A stretch of DNA of 64,000 nt from Bacteroides fragilis. GTDB lineage: Bacteria > Bacteroidota > Bacteroidia > Bacteroidales > Bacteroidaceae. Under the pieces are notes generated by a model. The model searched no databases. It was not told the origin of the DNA and was given only the letters and a program-made list of their open reading frames with translations. Made by a program: the position numbers and the translations under genes. The stretch spans positions 434,001 through 498,000 of the forward strand of contig NZ_SZUU01000001.1 in NCBI RefSeq assembly GCF_019583405.1. Reading direction: 5' to 3'. Positions 35,989 to 44,590 of this stretch are shown here, piece by piece. Position 1 is the stretch's first letter; every line of letters starts with the position of its first letter.

Positions 35989-36035
35989 AAAAAGTTGCAT
36001 GTGAATGAAATGCAGCATTCAACATACAACTTTTT
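35989..36035 (+). terminator. Stem-loop inside IS copy 1
   Basis: AAAAAGTTG at the left pairs with CAACTTTTT at the right through a long imperfect stem 80 bp past the transposase stop. The same structure recurs at 51920-51966 in copy 2. Confidence 0.6.
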
Positions 36036-36113
36036 CCGGTAATTTCTAAAAAGGATTGGAAGCTAAAAAAAGATCACTTTTTCAGTGCCCTCTCAAATCA
36101 GCAACCCTATTTT

Positions 36114-36144
36114 TTTGTATGCATCTGTTTTTATTGTAAGTTTG
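36114..36144 (+). promoter_or_regulatory. Promoter of pabB
   Basis: TTTG (36114-36117), a 19-nt spacer and TAAGTTTG (36137-36144) match the consensus exactly. The -33 box lies within the T tract of the split TPR terminator, 22 bp beyond the IS end, so the insertion spared it. Confidence 0.7.
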
Positions 36145-36174
36145 TCACCCGAATAAACAGTAAAACAAAGAATA

Positions 36175-37158
36175 ATGCAATTCTATAGTAGAAATGAAGC
36201 TATTAACCGTATAAACAAACTGGCTGGAGCAGGAAAAGCATTTCTGTTTATTATAGATTATAAACAAGAATGTTCTTTTATAGAGAAAGTGGATGATATT
36301 GATCCATCGGAGCTTCTTTACAATCTGAACGGTTTTACAAACTGCACGTCTGTTGTTACGCCTTTAATATACCCAATAATATGGCAGCCCCAACCTATTT
36401 CTTTAAGCCAATATAAAAGATCGTTTGATATTATACGGAAAAATATCTTGAGTGGAAATAGCTTCTTAACGAATCTCACTTGTATGACCTTCGTCAACAC
36501 TAATCTAGGGTTAAAAGATATATTTTATCATTCTCGGGCCTTATACAAACTTTGGTTGAAAGAGACTTTTGTCGTTTTTTCCCCGGAAATATTTATTCGT
36601 ATAGAAAATGGAAGAATCAGTTCTTATCCAATGAAAGGAACAATAGATGCAACTTTACCTTCTGCCACAAGCTTACTGATGGAGGATGAAAAAGAAGCAG
36701 CAGAGCATGCCACAATCGTTGATCTGATACGAAATGATTTAAGTATAGTGGCAGATAATGTATCTGTAACCCGCTATCGATATGTAGATACACTCTATAC
36801 CAATCATGGTCCCATATTGCAGACCAGCTCTGAAATAAGTGGAGTTTTACCGAAAAACTATGTTGATCATCTGGGAGAAATTCTTTTCAGACTTCTTCCA
36901 GCCGGTTCTATTACAGGAGCTCCTAAGCACAAGACAATGGAAATAATAGAGCAAGCAGAAGAATATGAGAGAGGATTCTATACAGGCATCACCGGATACT
37001 TTGACGGGAGAAAACTGGATAGTGCCGTTATGATCCGCTTTATTGAGGAGCAGAATGGGCAAATCTTTTTTAAAAGTGGGGGAGGGATCACCTGCAAAAG
37101 CGATTTGGAAAATGAATATAACGAAATGAAGCAGAAAGTTTATGTGCCAATTTATTGA
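36175..37158 (+). CDS. pabB: Aminodeoxychorismate synthase component I
   Basis: This 327-aa enzyme belongs to the chorismate-binding family and makes 4-amino-4-deoxychorismate for folate synthesis. Conserved motifs include YPMKGTIDA, LIRNDLSIVADNVSV and the chorismate/Mg segment GSITGAPKHKTMEII, with FKSGGGITCKSDLENEYNE at the end. It is shorter than E. coli PabB (about 450 aa) because the N-terminal region is reduced, which is common in Bacteroidota. It overlaps the next gene by 17 bp. The glutaminase PabA is not in this window. Confidence 0.94.
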   Translation: MQFYSRNEAINRINKLAGAGKAFLFIIDYKQECSFIEKVDDIDPSELLYNLNGFTNCTSVVTPLIYPIIWQPQPISLSQYKRSFDIIRKNILSGNSFLTNLTCMTFVNTNLGLKDIFYHSRALYKLWLKETFVVFSPEIFIRIENGRISSYPMKGTIDATLPSATSLLMEDEKEAAEHATIVDLIRNDLSIVADNVSVTRYRYVDTLYTNHGPILQTSSEISGVLPKNYVDHLGEILFRLLPAGSITGAPKHKTMEIIEQAEEYERGFYTGITGYFDGRKLDSAVMIRFIEEQNGQIFFKSGGGITCKSDLENEYNEMKQKVYVPIY

Positions 37159-37738
37159 AACGATACGTATAGAGAGAGGAGTAGTGTATAATTTGGATTA
37201 TCACACAGAGCGAATGAACCAGACGCGTGCTGTTTTTTGGCCAGACGAACCGCCATTAAATCTATCGGAAAACCTGCAACCAATAATGAATGTAGAAATG
37301 ATAAAGTGTAGAGTAGTCTACAGTCGATGGATAGAAGAGATCCTATACACACCTTATCAAATACGTCCAGTACATTCTTTACAGATTATTCATTCGGATA
37401 ATATCGATTACACTTACAAAAGTACAGATCGGAGTGCAATCAACGAACTGTATGCGCATAAACGGGGGCAAGATGAAATATTAATTGTTAGAAATGGACT
37501 GTTGACAGATACATCTATAGCTAATATTGCTCTCTTTAACGGAAAAGAGTGGCACACTCCCAAACAACCTCTCCTCAAAGGTGTCCAAAGAGCGGCATTG
37601 ATTGACAAACATCTAATCAGAGAAAAAGAAATAACCGTAGACCAATTGTTTAACTATTCCCAGATTTGTTTATTCAATGCAATGATTGATTTTGGTAAGA
37701 TAAAGATTGATGTCAATAGAGAGCGAATACGGATATAA
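37142..37738 (+). CDS. pabC: Aminotransferase class IV, aminodeoxychorismate lyase-like
   Basis: This 198-aa PLP enzyme of fold type IV is short but has the likely PLP lysine in DYTYKSTDR, the EILIVRNGLLTDTSIANIAL motif and TPKQPLLKGVQRAALI, all typical of PabC/ilvE-like proteins. Overlap with pabB implies it completes p-aminobenzoate formation by removing pyruvate from aminodeoxychorismate. Function comes mainly from the pairing. Confidence 0.85.
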   Translation: MCQFIETIRIERGVVYNLDYHTERMNQTRAVFWPDEPPLNLSENLQPIMNVEMIKCRVVYSRWIEEILYTPYQIRPVHSLQIIHSDNIDYTYKSTDRSAINELYAHKRGQDEILIVRNGLLTDTSIANIALFNGKEWHTPKQPLLKGVQRAALIDKHLIREKEITVDQLFNYSQICLFNAMIDFGKIKIDVNRERIRI

Positions 37739-37911
37739 CGATTATTAACAAGTTTATTTTCGATCTGTTTGAACAAAACCCATTTTAGGCATGTTATATA
37801 GATGTGTTTTTCATAGTATTAGATATAAGATTAATTAAAGAGATTGTACCAGCTTGTGATAAGTAAGTACGTCAGAAACAGAGGCGTCTGTTTTATTGAT
37901 AAATGTGTTAA

Positions 37912-37945
37912 AGTGTCGGCTCTTTGCAGCCGACGCTTTTTTTAT
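37912..37945 (+). terminator. Rho-independent terminator
   Basis: GTGTCGGCT pairs with AGCCGACGC and runs into seven T. It lies 175 bp past the pabC-like gene; the stretch between holds nothing else I can identify. Confidence 0.8.
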
Positions 37946-38025
37946 ACCTGTTTTTCTTTCGTTTTATGGATAGTTACAAATAATTCTTATATATTTGTAG
38001 GATATAAACAGAAAAGAATGACACA

Positions 38026-38691
38026 ATGAGTAATATACCTGTTATCTTTCGTTTTTTAAAGGACCTTACTGCGAACAACAATCGCGAGTGGTTTAATGAA
38101 CATCGGGAAGAGTATGAAATAGCCCGTTTAGAATTTGAAAATTTCCTTTCCACAGTAATTGCCCGTATTTCACTTTTTGATGAAAGTATTCGTGGTATTC
38201 AACCTAAAGAATGCACTTATCGCATTTACCGGGATACCCGCTTTTCTTCCGATAAAACTCCCTATAAGAATCATTTTGGGGGATATATTAACGCAAAAGG
38301 GAAAAAATCCTATCACAGTGGGTACTATATACATATACAACCTGAGGGTTGCATGCTGGCCGGAGGAAGTTTATGCTTGCCTTCTAATATTTTGAAAGCA
38401 CTTCGCCAGTCTATCTATGATAACATTGATGAATATCGTTCGATAGTGGAAGATCCTGAATTTCAGCAATTCTTCCCCATTGTAGGTGAAGATTTCCTAA
38501 AAACAGCTCCCAAAGGATTCCCGAAAGATTTTAAATACATTGATTATTTGAAACCTAAAGAATTCACTTGTGCTTATTCCGTCCCGGACAGTTTCTTTTT
38601 GACTCCGGATATTCTGGACAAGACAGAAGAAGTGTTCCGGCAATTTAAACGTTTTGCAGACTTTACGAATTTCACTATCGATGATTTTTGA
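38026..38691 (+). CDS. TIGR02453/DUF2461-family protein
   Basis: This 221-aa protein has the DUF2461 pattern: FLKDLTANNNREWFNEHREEYE at the N-terminus, YRIYRDTRFSSDKTPYKNHFGGYI in the middle, and SGYYIHIQPEGCMLAGGSLCLP. The biochemical function is unknown. There is no signal peptide or membrane segment. A -7 box (TATATTTG, 37990-37997) lies upstream. It is followed 72 bp later by glgB in the same direction. Confidence 0.9.
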   Translation: MSNIPVIFRFLKDLTANNNREWFNEHREEYEIARLEFENFLSTVIARISLFDESIRGIQPKECTYRIYRDTRFSSDKTPYKNHFGGYINAKGKKSYHSGYYIHIQPEGCMLAGGSLCLPSNILKALRQSIYDNIDEYRSIVEDPEFQQFFPIVGEDFLKTAPKGFPKDFKYIDYLKPKEFTCAYSVPDSFFLTPDILDKTEEVFRQFKRFADFTNFTIDDF

Positions 38692-38763
38692 ATAATAATC
38701 GGGTAGACATTTCTTGAGTGACTATAAAAAATTAATTCTGAAACACAATAATACATCCTTTTT

Positions 38764-40776
38764 ATGGAAAAGACTCTTAATCTTATTAAAAATGATCCTT
38801 GGCTGGAACCTTACAAAGACGCTATCGTTGGACGTTTTGAGCATGCTATGGATAAGAAGGCCGAATTGACCAATGGGGGAAAATCTACGTTATCGGACTT
38901 CGCTTCCGGATATCTTTATTTCGGTTTGCACCGCACTGATAAAGGATGGATATTCCGTGAGTGGGCACCGAATGCATCACACATTTACATGGTGGGTACG
39001 TTCAGTAATTGGGAAGAAAAGCCTGCTTATAAACTAAAACGCCTGAAAAATGGTAGTTGGGAAATCAAATTACCGACCGACGCTATACAACATGGCGACT
39101 TATATAAATTACACGTCTACTGGGAAGGTGGACAGGGAGAACGAATCCCTGCTTGGGCTAATCGGGTAGTACAAGATGACAATACAAAAATATTCAGTGC
39201 TCAGGTATGGGCACCGGAAAAGCCATTTAAATTTAAAAAGAAAACTTTCAAGCCTAGTATAGATCCACTGTTGATCTACGAATGTCACATCGGTATGGCA
39301 CAACAGGAAGAAAAAGTCGGAACTTATAATGAGTTTCGTGAAAGAATTCTGCCGCGTATTGCCGGAGAGGGATACAATTGCATTCAGATTATGGCTATAC
39401 AGGAGCACCCATATTATGGTAGTTTTGGCTATCATGTATCGAGTTTTTTTGCAGCATCGTCTCGTTTTGGAACTCCAGAAGAACTTAAGCAGTTGATTGA
39501 TACCGCACACGGATTGGGTATTGCTGTCATTATGGATATCGTCCATTCACATGCAGTGAAGAATGAAGTAGAAGGATTAGGAAACTTTGCAGGTGATCCA
39601 AACCAATATTTCTATCCAGGAGGACGAAGGGAACATCCGGCATGGGATTCACTTTGTTTTGACTATGGTAAAAATGAAGTGATGCATTTTTTACTTTCCA
39701 ATTGTAAATATTGGCTGGAAGAATATCATTTTGATGGCTTCCGTTTTGACGGGGTGACGTCCATGCTTTATTATAGCCACGGATTGGGAGAAGCATTTTG
39801 CAATTACGGCGACTATTTTAATGGACATCAAGATGATAATGCCATCTGCTATCTGACATTGGCAAACGAATTGATTCATGAAGTAAATCCTAAGGCTATT
39901 ACCATTGCAGAAGAGGTTTCGGGTATGCCGGGACTTGCCGCCAGGGTGGAAGATGGAGGATATGGATTTGATTATCGTATGGCTATGAATATCCCCGATT
40001 ATTGGATCAAGACAATTAAAGAGAAGATAGACGAAGATTGGAAACCATCCAGCATGTTTTGGGAAGTAACTAACCGTCGGCAAGACGAAAAAACAATTTC
40101 ATACGCTGAAAGTCATGATCAGGCATTGGTAGGAGATAAAACGATTATTTTCCGCCTGATTGATGCAGATATGTATTGGCATATGCAGAAAGGTGATGAA
40201 AACTATATGGTTCATCGAGGCATTGCTCTCCACAAAATGATTCGTTTACTAACTGCAAGTACCATTAACGGTGGATATCTGAACTTTATGGGAAATGAAT
40301 TCGGACATCCGGAGTGGATTGATTTTCCGCGGGAAGGCAATGGATGGTCATGTAAATATGCTCGCCGCCAATGGGATTTAGTTGATAATAAAAACTTGAC
40401 TTATCATTATCTGGGCGATTTTGATGCAGATATGTTGAAAGTAATTAAGAGCGTAAAAAACATCCAGCAAACCCCTATACAAGAAATATGGCACAACGAT
40501 GGCGACCAAGTGTTGGCGTACCAACGTAAAGATCTTATTTTTGTATTCAATTTTAATCCAAGTCAATCATTCACCGATTATGGCTTTTTAGTAACGCCCG
40601 GAACTTATGAGGTGATATTGAATACGGATAACATAATTTATGGAGGAAATGGCTTGTCAGATGATAGTGTGAAACATTTCACATTACCCGATCCCTTGTA
40701 TAAGAAGGAAAAGAAGGAATGGTTGAAACTCTATATTCCTGCACGTACAGCAATGGTATTGAGAAGAACCAAATAA
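38764..40776 (+). CDS. glgB: 1,4-alpha-glucan branching enzyme
   Basis: This 670-aa cytoplasmic enzyme introduces alpha-1,6 branches into glycogen. An N-terminal CBM48-type domain (FREWAPNASHIYMVGTFSNWEEK) precedes the GH13 barrel with DIVHSHAVKN, nucleophile Asp329 (FRFDGVTSM), acid/base Glu383 (IAEEVSGMP) and Asp452 (ESHDQAL). Its closer likeness to eukaryotic-type (GH13_8) branching enzymes is typical of Bacteroides. Convergent with the alpha-amylase gene, with a shared terminator between. Confidence 0.96.
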   Translation: MEKTLNLIKNDPWLEPYKDAIVGRFEHAMDKKAELTNGGKSTLSDFASGYLYFGLHRTDKGWIFREWAPNASHIYMVGTFSNWEEKPAYKLKRLKNGSWEIKLPTDAIQHGDLYKLHVYWEGGQGERIPAWANRVVQDDNTKIFSAQVWAPEKPFKFKKKTFKPSIDPLLIYECHIGMAQQEEKVGTYNEFRERILPRIAGEGYNCIQIMAIQEHPYYGSFGYHVSSFFAASSRFGTPEELKQLIDTAHGLGIAVIMDIVHSHAVKNEVEGLGNFAGDPNQYFYPGGRREHPAWDSLCFDYGKNEVMHFLLSNCKYWLEEYHFDGFRFDGVTSMLYYSHGLGEAFCNYGDYFNGHQDDNAICYLTLANELIHEVNPKAITIAEEVSGMPGLAARVEDGGYGFDYRMAMNIPDYWIKTIKEKIDEDWKPSSMFWEVTNRRQDEKTISYAESHDQALVGDKTIIFRLIDADMYWHMQKGDENYMVHRGIALHKMIRLLTASTINGGYLNFMGNEFGHPEWIDFPREGNGWSCKYARRQWDLVDNKNLTYHYLGDFDADMLKVIKSVKNIQQTPIQEIWHNDGDQVLAYQRKDLIFVFNFNPSQSFTDYGFLVTPGTYEVILNTDNIIYGGNGLSDDSVKHFTLPDPLYKKEKKEWLKLYIPARTAMVLRRTK

Positions 40777-40797
40777 GAAAAAGTAAATAAATAAAAG

Positions 40798-40837
40798 AAT
40801 AGCCCTTGCATCGATTATTTTGATTGCAAGGGCTATT
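40798..40837. terminator. Bidirectional terminator
   Basis: A 13-bp perfect stem AATAGCCCTTGCA with TGCAAGGGCTATT lies between the converging glgB and amylase genes, with T/A-rich flanks on both sides. Confidence 0.88.
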
Positions 40838-40851
40838 TTATATTCAGAATA

Positions 40852-42549
40852 TTAAAATTTAATCTTCAATATTTTACCCGTATAAGCTCCTAAAGCGATT
40901 TCTGTTGCCTTATATGGCAGTAAACTGATTTCTTCTACTTTATCTGTTAGTAAATCAACCGCTTTATAAGAATCAAATTGAGGAATCTGTAAAAAGTCAA
41001 AGGCATGAGAAGGCACATTAATCGCAACATTCACTGGCTGATTATCAAAGTTTGTGACAATAAATAACAATTCATTCTTGTACTTACGCATAAATGTATA
41101 TTGCTTGTGCTCATTAAATCTCCATCCATTTTCATTAGCATACATCAAATCAAAGAATACACCGTTTGATATTGCCTGCTCTTTATTGCACAACGTCAAA
41201 ACTCTCTGATAAATTGCATATAAATGTTTTTGCTCTTCAGTTAGCATCTTCCCGTCAAACTTTCCTTCATTTCGCCAGCGCCGAATTGTATCTACACTCC
41301 AATAATCGAAAATAGTAGTACGTCCATCACGTCCACTGAAACCTTCACTATCCATTCCCATTTCTCCGAACTCCTGACCAAAATAAATCATCATCGGATT
41401 CGTATTCATGCAAGCTGATACGATTAGTGCGGGAATGCCCTTGCGTGGGTCTCCGGCAAAGAAATCAGATGCAATGCGCTGTTCGTCATGATTCTCAAGG
41501 AAGTTAAGCATCCGCTTTTCAATCCCCCCCAAAGACTGCCAACTACGGGTGATGGCAGTTGCTGAATCGTAACCACAAGCCACGTTACGCAAGGCATCAT
41601 ACAGTCCTACTTTATCATAGAGATAATCGAACTTACCACGAAACAAATAATTTTTATATTCGTGAGGATTGTATACTTCAGCAATAAACAAAATATTGGA
41701 ATAGGTTTGTTTCACTTGTGGAATAGCCCATTCCCAGAATTCTACCGGAACCATTTCAGCCATATCACAACGGAATCCATCAATGTTCTTGGAAGCCCAG
41801 AAAAAAAGGATATCCAACATTTTAATCCAAGTATCCGGAGTAGGGGAGAAATGGCAAGTTCCGCCGTTCTGATAATCCACACCATAATTTAACTTTACGG
41901 TTTCATACCAGTCATTAATATTAGGGTAAGCATCAAAACGGTTATTTCCGGTTGCTTTGGCAGGAAATTCATGATAGGGTTCCAAGGCATTTCCTGTCAT
42001 ATCAAACTGTCCATGCAATTCCGATTGCGGAATATAGTAGAAATTATTATATGGGCTAAAAGAGTAATTAGGATCATCGTTGGCTCCGAGTTGGCTGGTA
42101 CCATCCGGCTGTGCATCCGAATGATATTGGCGCGCTACATGATTCGGCACAAAGTCGATAATCACTTTTAGTCCTGCCCTGTGTGTGCGGTTTACCAGAT
42201 TCTCAAACTCTTTCATTCGTCCGGGAACATCAGTAGCCAAATCCGGATCTACATCATAATAATCCTTAATGGCATAAGGAGAACCCGCTTTGCCTTTTAC
42301 AATAGCCGGATGATCCGGTCGGATATTATATCTTCTGTAATCAGTCTGAGTAGCGTGTTCGATAATACCGGTATACCAAATATGAGTCGCTCCGAGCTTT
42401 CTGATCTCACCCAAAGCTTTGGCTGTAAAATCAGCCATTTTTCCACAACCGTTTTGTAAGATGTCTCCGTTATTGATGCAGTGGTTATTATTATTTCCAA
42501 ACAAGCGTGTAAACACTTGATAAATAATCATTTTTTCTTCGTTCTTCAT
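40852..42549 (-). CDS. Cytoplasmic GH13 alpha-amylase-family enzyme
   Basis: This 565-aa protein has the GH13 motifs VIIDFVPNH, nucleophile Asp262 (GFRCDMAEM), acid/base Glu291 (FIAEVYNP) and Asp355 (NFLENHDEQR). It lacks a signal peptide, so it probably degrades or trims storage or imported glucan inside the cell. It ends a three-gene reverse-strand unit (patatin, oxidoreductase, amylase), 11 bp after the oxidoreductase gene. Exact specificity cannot be told. Confidence 0.92.
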   Translation of the reverse strand: MKNEEKMIIYQVFTRLFGNNNNHCINNGDILQNGCGKMADFTAKALGEIRKLGATHIWYTGIIEHATQTDYRRYNIRPDHPAIVKGKAGSPYAIKDYYDVDPDLATDVPGRMKEFENLVNRTHRAGLKVIIDFVPNHVARQYHSDAQPDGTSQLGANDDPNYSFSPYNNFYYIPQSELHGQFDMTGNALEPYHEFPAKATGNNRFDAYPNINDWYETVKLNYGVDYQNGGTCHFSPTPDTWIKMLDILFFWASKNIDGFRCDMAEMVPVEFWEWAIPQVKQTYSNILFIAEVYNPHEYKNYLFRGKFDYLYDKVGLYDALRNVACGYDSATAITRSWQSLGGIEKRMLNFLENHDEQRIASDFFAGDPRKGIPALIVSACMNTNPMMIYFGQEFGEMGMDSEGFSGRDGRTTIFDYWSVDTIRRWRNEGKFDGKMLTEEQKHLYAIYQRVLTLCNKEQAISNGVFFDLMYANENGWRFNEHKQYTFMRKYKNELLFIVTNFDNQPVNVAINVPSHAFDFLQIPQFDSYKAVDLLTDKVEEISLLPYKATEIALGAYTGKILKIKF

Positions 42550-42560
42550 TTTTATAAAAG

Positions 42561-43619
42561 CTATTTAAGATTAACTATTTTAGTTTCCCGATGGCTCTGA
42601 TAAGCCGCTTCGATTATTCGTATTACATTCAAGATGTCTTGTGCATGCGTTTTCAACGTTTTTCCTAAACACAAGTGTTCATATATATTCTGATAGAAAC
42701 CACCATAATTACCGGATATACCCGGATATTTCCGGCAGATTTCCTTTCCATTCATTTCTGTATGCAGTAATCCCCATTCTTGTTCCGATTCCTCTCCCCA
42801 ATTAGGGCTGCCAGGCATTTCACCAGCCAATAAGGCAGCTTCTTGTTTGTCGACTCCATATTTGACATACGATCCTAACGTCCCATGCAACATGAAACGT
42901 GGTTCGGCTTCCCGCATCAAATAGCTTGCTTTCAGGGTGATCTTCACATCAGGTGCCAAGGAAGGACGTAACAAATGAATTATAAAATAATCATCTACTT
43001 TTCCTCCATTACGAAGTACACCCAAATCGGCAAAAACAGCTTCAGGCATTCCGAAAAGCTGAACTGCCTGATCAATCAGATGTGATCCCAGATTATATGT
43101 CAGTCCACCTCCCGATACTCCGGTTTCTTTCCATGTATTAGGCTTGATGAAGTTTCGGTAACGGGCGAAAGTTGATTCATATTCCACTAAGCGACCTAAC
43201 AACGACTTATCAAGAATATCACGTACTGTCAGAAAGTCTGCATCCCACCTGCGGTTTTGATACACACTAAGCATTAGTCCTTTTTGTTCAGACAAAGCTA
43301 TTAATTCTTTTCCTTGTTCTGTAGTAGAAGTAAAAGGTTTCTCAACTACCACGTTTTTTCCGGCTTCAAGAGCCATTCGGGTATATTCATAATGTGTGCT
43401 GTCTGGGGTATTAACCACAATCAGATCTATTTCGGGATCCTCTGTCAACTCATTAAAACTACGTACAATCGTTGCTTGCGGATAACGTGCTTTAGAGAGT
43501 TCCTTGGTACGCTCTACTATTTTACAAAGTTTGAAATGCGGATTCGTACTGATAAACGGGGCATGAAATACCTGTCCCGACATACCAAAAGCTGCCAATC
43601 CGGTTTTTATTATCTCCAT
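42561..43619 (-). CDS. Gfo/Idh/MocA-family oxidoreductase
   Basis: This 352-aa protein has an N-terminal Rossmann-type beginning (IKTGLAAFGMSGQVFHAPF), a strand-helix with IDLIVVNTPDSTHYEY, and the family hallmark EKPFTSTTEQGKEL near residue 95, followed by a C-terminal alpha/beta domain. It is NAD(P)-dependent and probably acts on a sugar or inositol derivative. It overlaps the patatin stop by 10 bp, so translation is coupled. The substrate is unknown. Confidence 0.9.
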   Translation of the reverse strand: MEIIKTGLAAFGMSGQVFHAPFISTNPHFKLCKIVERTKELSKARYPQATIVRSFNELTEDPEIDLIVVNTPDSTHYEYTRMALEAGKNVVVEKPFTSTTEQGKELIALSEQKGLMLSVYQNRRWDADFLTVRDILDKSLLGRLVEYESTFARYRNFIKPNTWKETGVSGGGLTYNLGSHLIDQAVQLFGMPEAVFADLGVLRNGGKVDDYFIIHLLRPSLAPDVKITLKASYLMREAEPRFMLHGTLGSYVKYGVDKQEAALLAGEMPGSPNWGEESEQEWGLLHTEMNGKEICRKYPGISGNYGGFYQNIYEHLCLGKTLKTHAQDILNVIRIIEAAYQSHRETKIVNLK

Positions 43620-44416
43620 ATCTTTCCTTTCTCCTCAATCAGTTGATCCAAAACTTCGGAAGCTGTGTTATAGCCTTGCTCAAAAATCTCTTCAGCTTTT
43701 TCAAGCTCAGTATTGCTGTAACCCTCCAGATTATAAGGTTCTATTAGTAAATCACAATTATCGCGCTCCGGAAACGTATTGGCGCGAAACATAAAATGAT
43801 AAGAGCGCATGGCAATACTGACAATATTCATTTTATATTTCTCTGCCATCAGCGGACTGACATTTACTGCCACTACTTTTTCACATTCATTTCGGATGGT
43901 AGAAACCGGTAGATTCATCAAAAGCCCTCCGTCCACATAGTGTGTATTTCCTATTTTTACAGGCGTAAACAATACCGGCATACAGCATGAAGCTGCCACT
44001 CGTTCGGCTATATTCCCTTTATGAAAATGCATACTGCGCCCATGATCCAGATCAGTGGCGGTGATGATAAGTGGAAGTTTTAAGTCTTCCAGTTTCTGTG
44101 CTTTAAGATTCGACTTCAGAAAGTCTATAAATTCTCCCAGTGCAAATAAACCGACTTTGGGAATCACAAGTTTGGTCAAGTCCTGAAATTTATGTCCGGA
44201 AAAGTAGTCCAACACTCTATAGGGTTCGTTACCGTCGGCGTAAAAAACTCCGGCCAAAGCTCCGGCACTTACTCCTGAAATGATATCCGGTTTAATATCA
44301 TGCTCCAATAAGGCCTGGATAACTCCCAAATGGGCAAATCCTTTAATAAAGCCTCCGCTTAAGGCATATCCAATGTTATAAGGTTTTCCGGTTAATGCGT
44401 TATTCTCCATTTTCAT
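43610..44416 (-). CDS. Patatin-like phospholipase
   Basis: This 268-aa protein has the patatin elements: oxyanion loop SGGFIKGFAHLG, nucleophile Ser50 in GVSAG, and catalytic Asp162 in VDGG. It is a cytoplasmic or membrane-associated lipid acyl hydrolase. A second ATG two codons in is equally possible. First of a three-gene unit with an oxidoreductase and an amylase, an odd mix whose logic is not obvious. Confidence 0.92.
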   Translation of the reverse strand: MKMENNALTGKPYNIGYALSGGFIKGFAHLGVIQALLEHDIKPDIISGVSAGALAGVFYADGNEPYRVLDYFSGHKFQDLTKLVIPKVGLFALGEFIDFLKSNLKAQKLEDLKLPLIITATDLDHGRSMHFHKGNIAERVAASCCMPVLFTPVKIGNTHYVDGGLLMNLPVSTIRNECEKVVAVNVSPLMAEKYKMNIVSIAMRSYHFMFRANTFPERDNCDLLIEPYNLEGYSNTELEKAEEIFEQGYNTASEVLDQLIEEKGKIWR

Positions 44417-44515
44417 TTACTTGATTCATATATGTACGCCACGAAATTAGTAAAATAATTAAGAGGGAGAATTGATATAAGAAAAAAACTGGTAGAAAAT
44501 AGCATTAAAAAGGAT

Positions 44516-44543
44516 AAAATCCGGAAAAGTGCTTCCGGATTTT
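44516..44543 (-). terminator. Terminator of the MFS gene
   Basis: An 11-bp perfect stem AAAATCCGGAA / TTCCGGATTTT lies 48 bp past the MFS stop, with T-rich sequence continuing on the reverse strand. Confidence 0.82.
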
Positions 44544-44590
44544 ATTTATTCAAATATAAAAAGCAGATACAGACTACTTTTCAATTATTC

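Larger units (their letters stand above)
34343..36092 (+). mobile_element. IS1182-family insertion sequence, copy 1
   Basis: The element is 1750 bp with perfect 17-bp terminal inverted repeats starting GAGGGCACTG. It is flanked by the 8-bp direct repeat TCAAATCA (34335-34342 and 36093-36100). It carries a single intact transposase gene and appears identical to copy 2 at 50274-52023. An internal stem near 35989-36035 probably terminates the transposase transcript. The intact gene, perfect ends and target duplication point to a recent insertion. Confidence 0.95.
34322..36113 (+). terminator. TPR-gene terminator split by an IS
   Basis: The left arm AAAATAGGGTTGCT (34322-34335) and the right arm AGCAACCCTATTTT (36100-36113) are perfectly complementary over 14 bp and are followed by further T. 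The 1750-bp IS sits between them, in what was the loop. The spaced arms are unlikely to terminate now. Confidence 0.85.
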
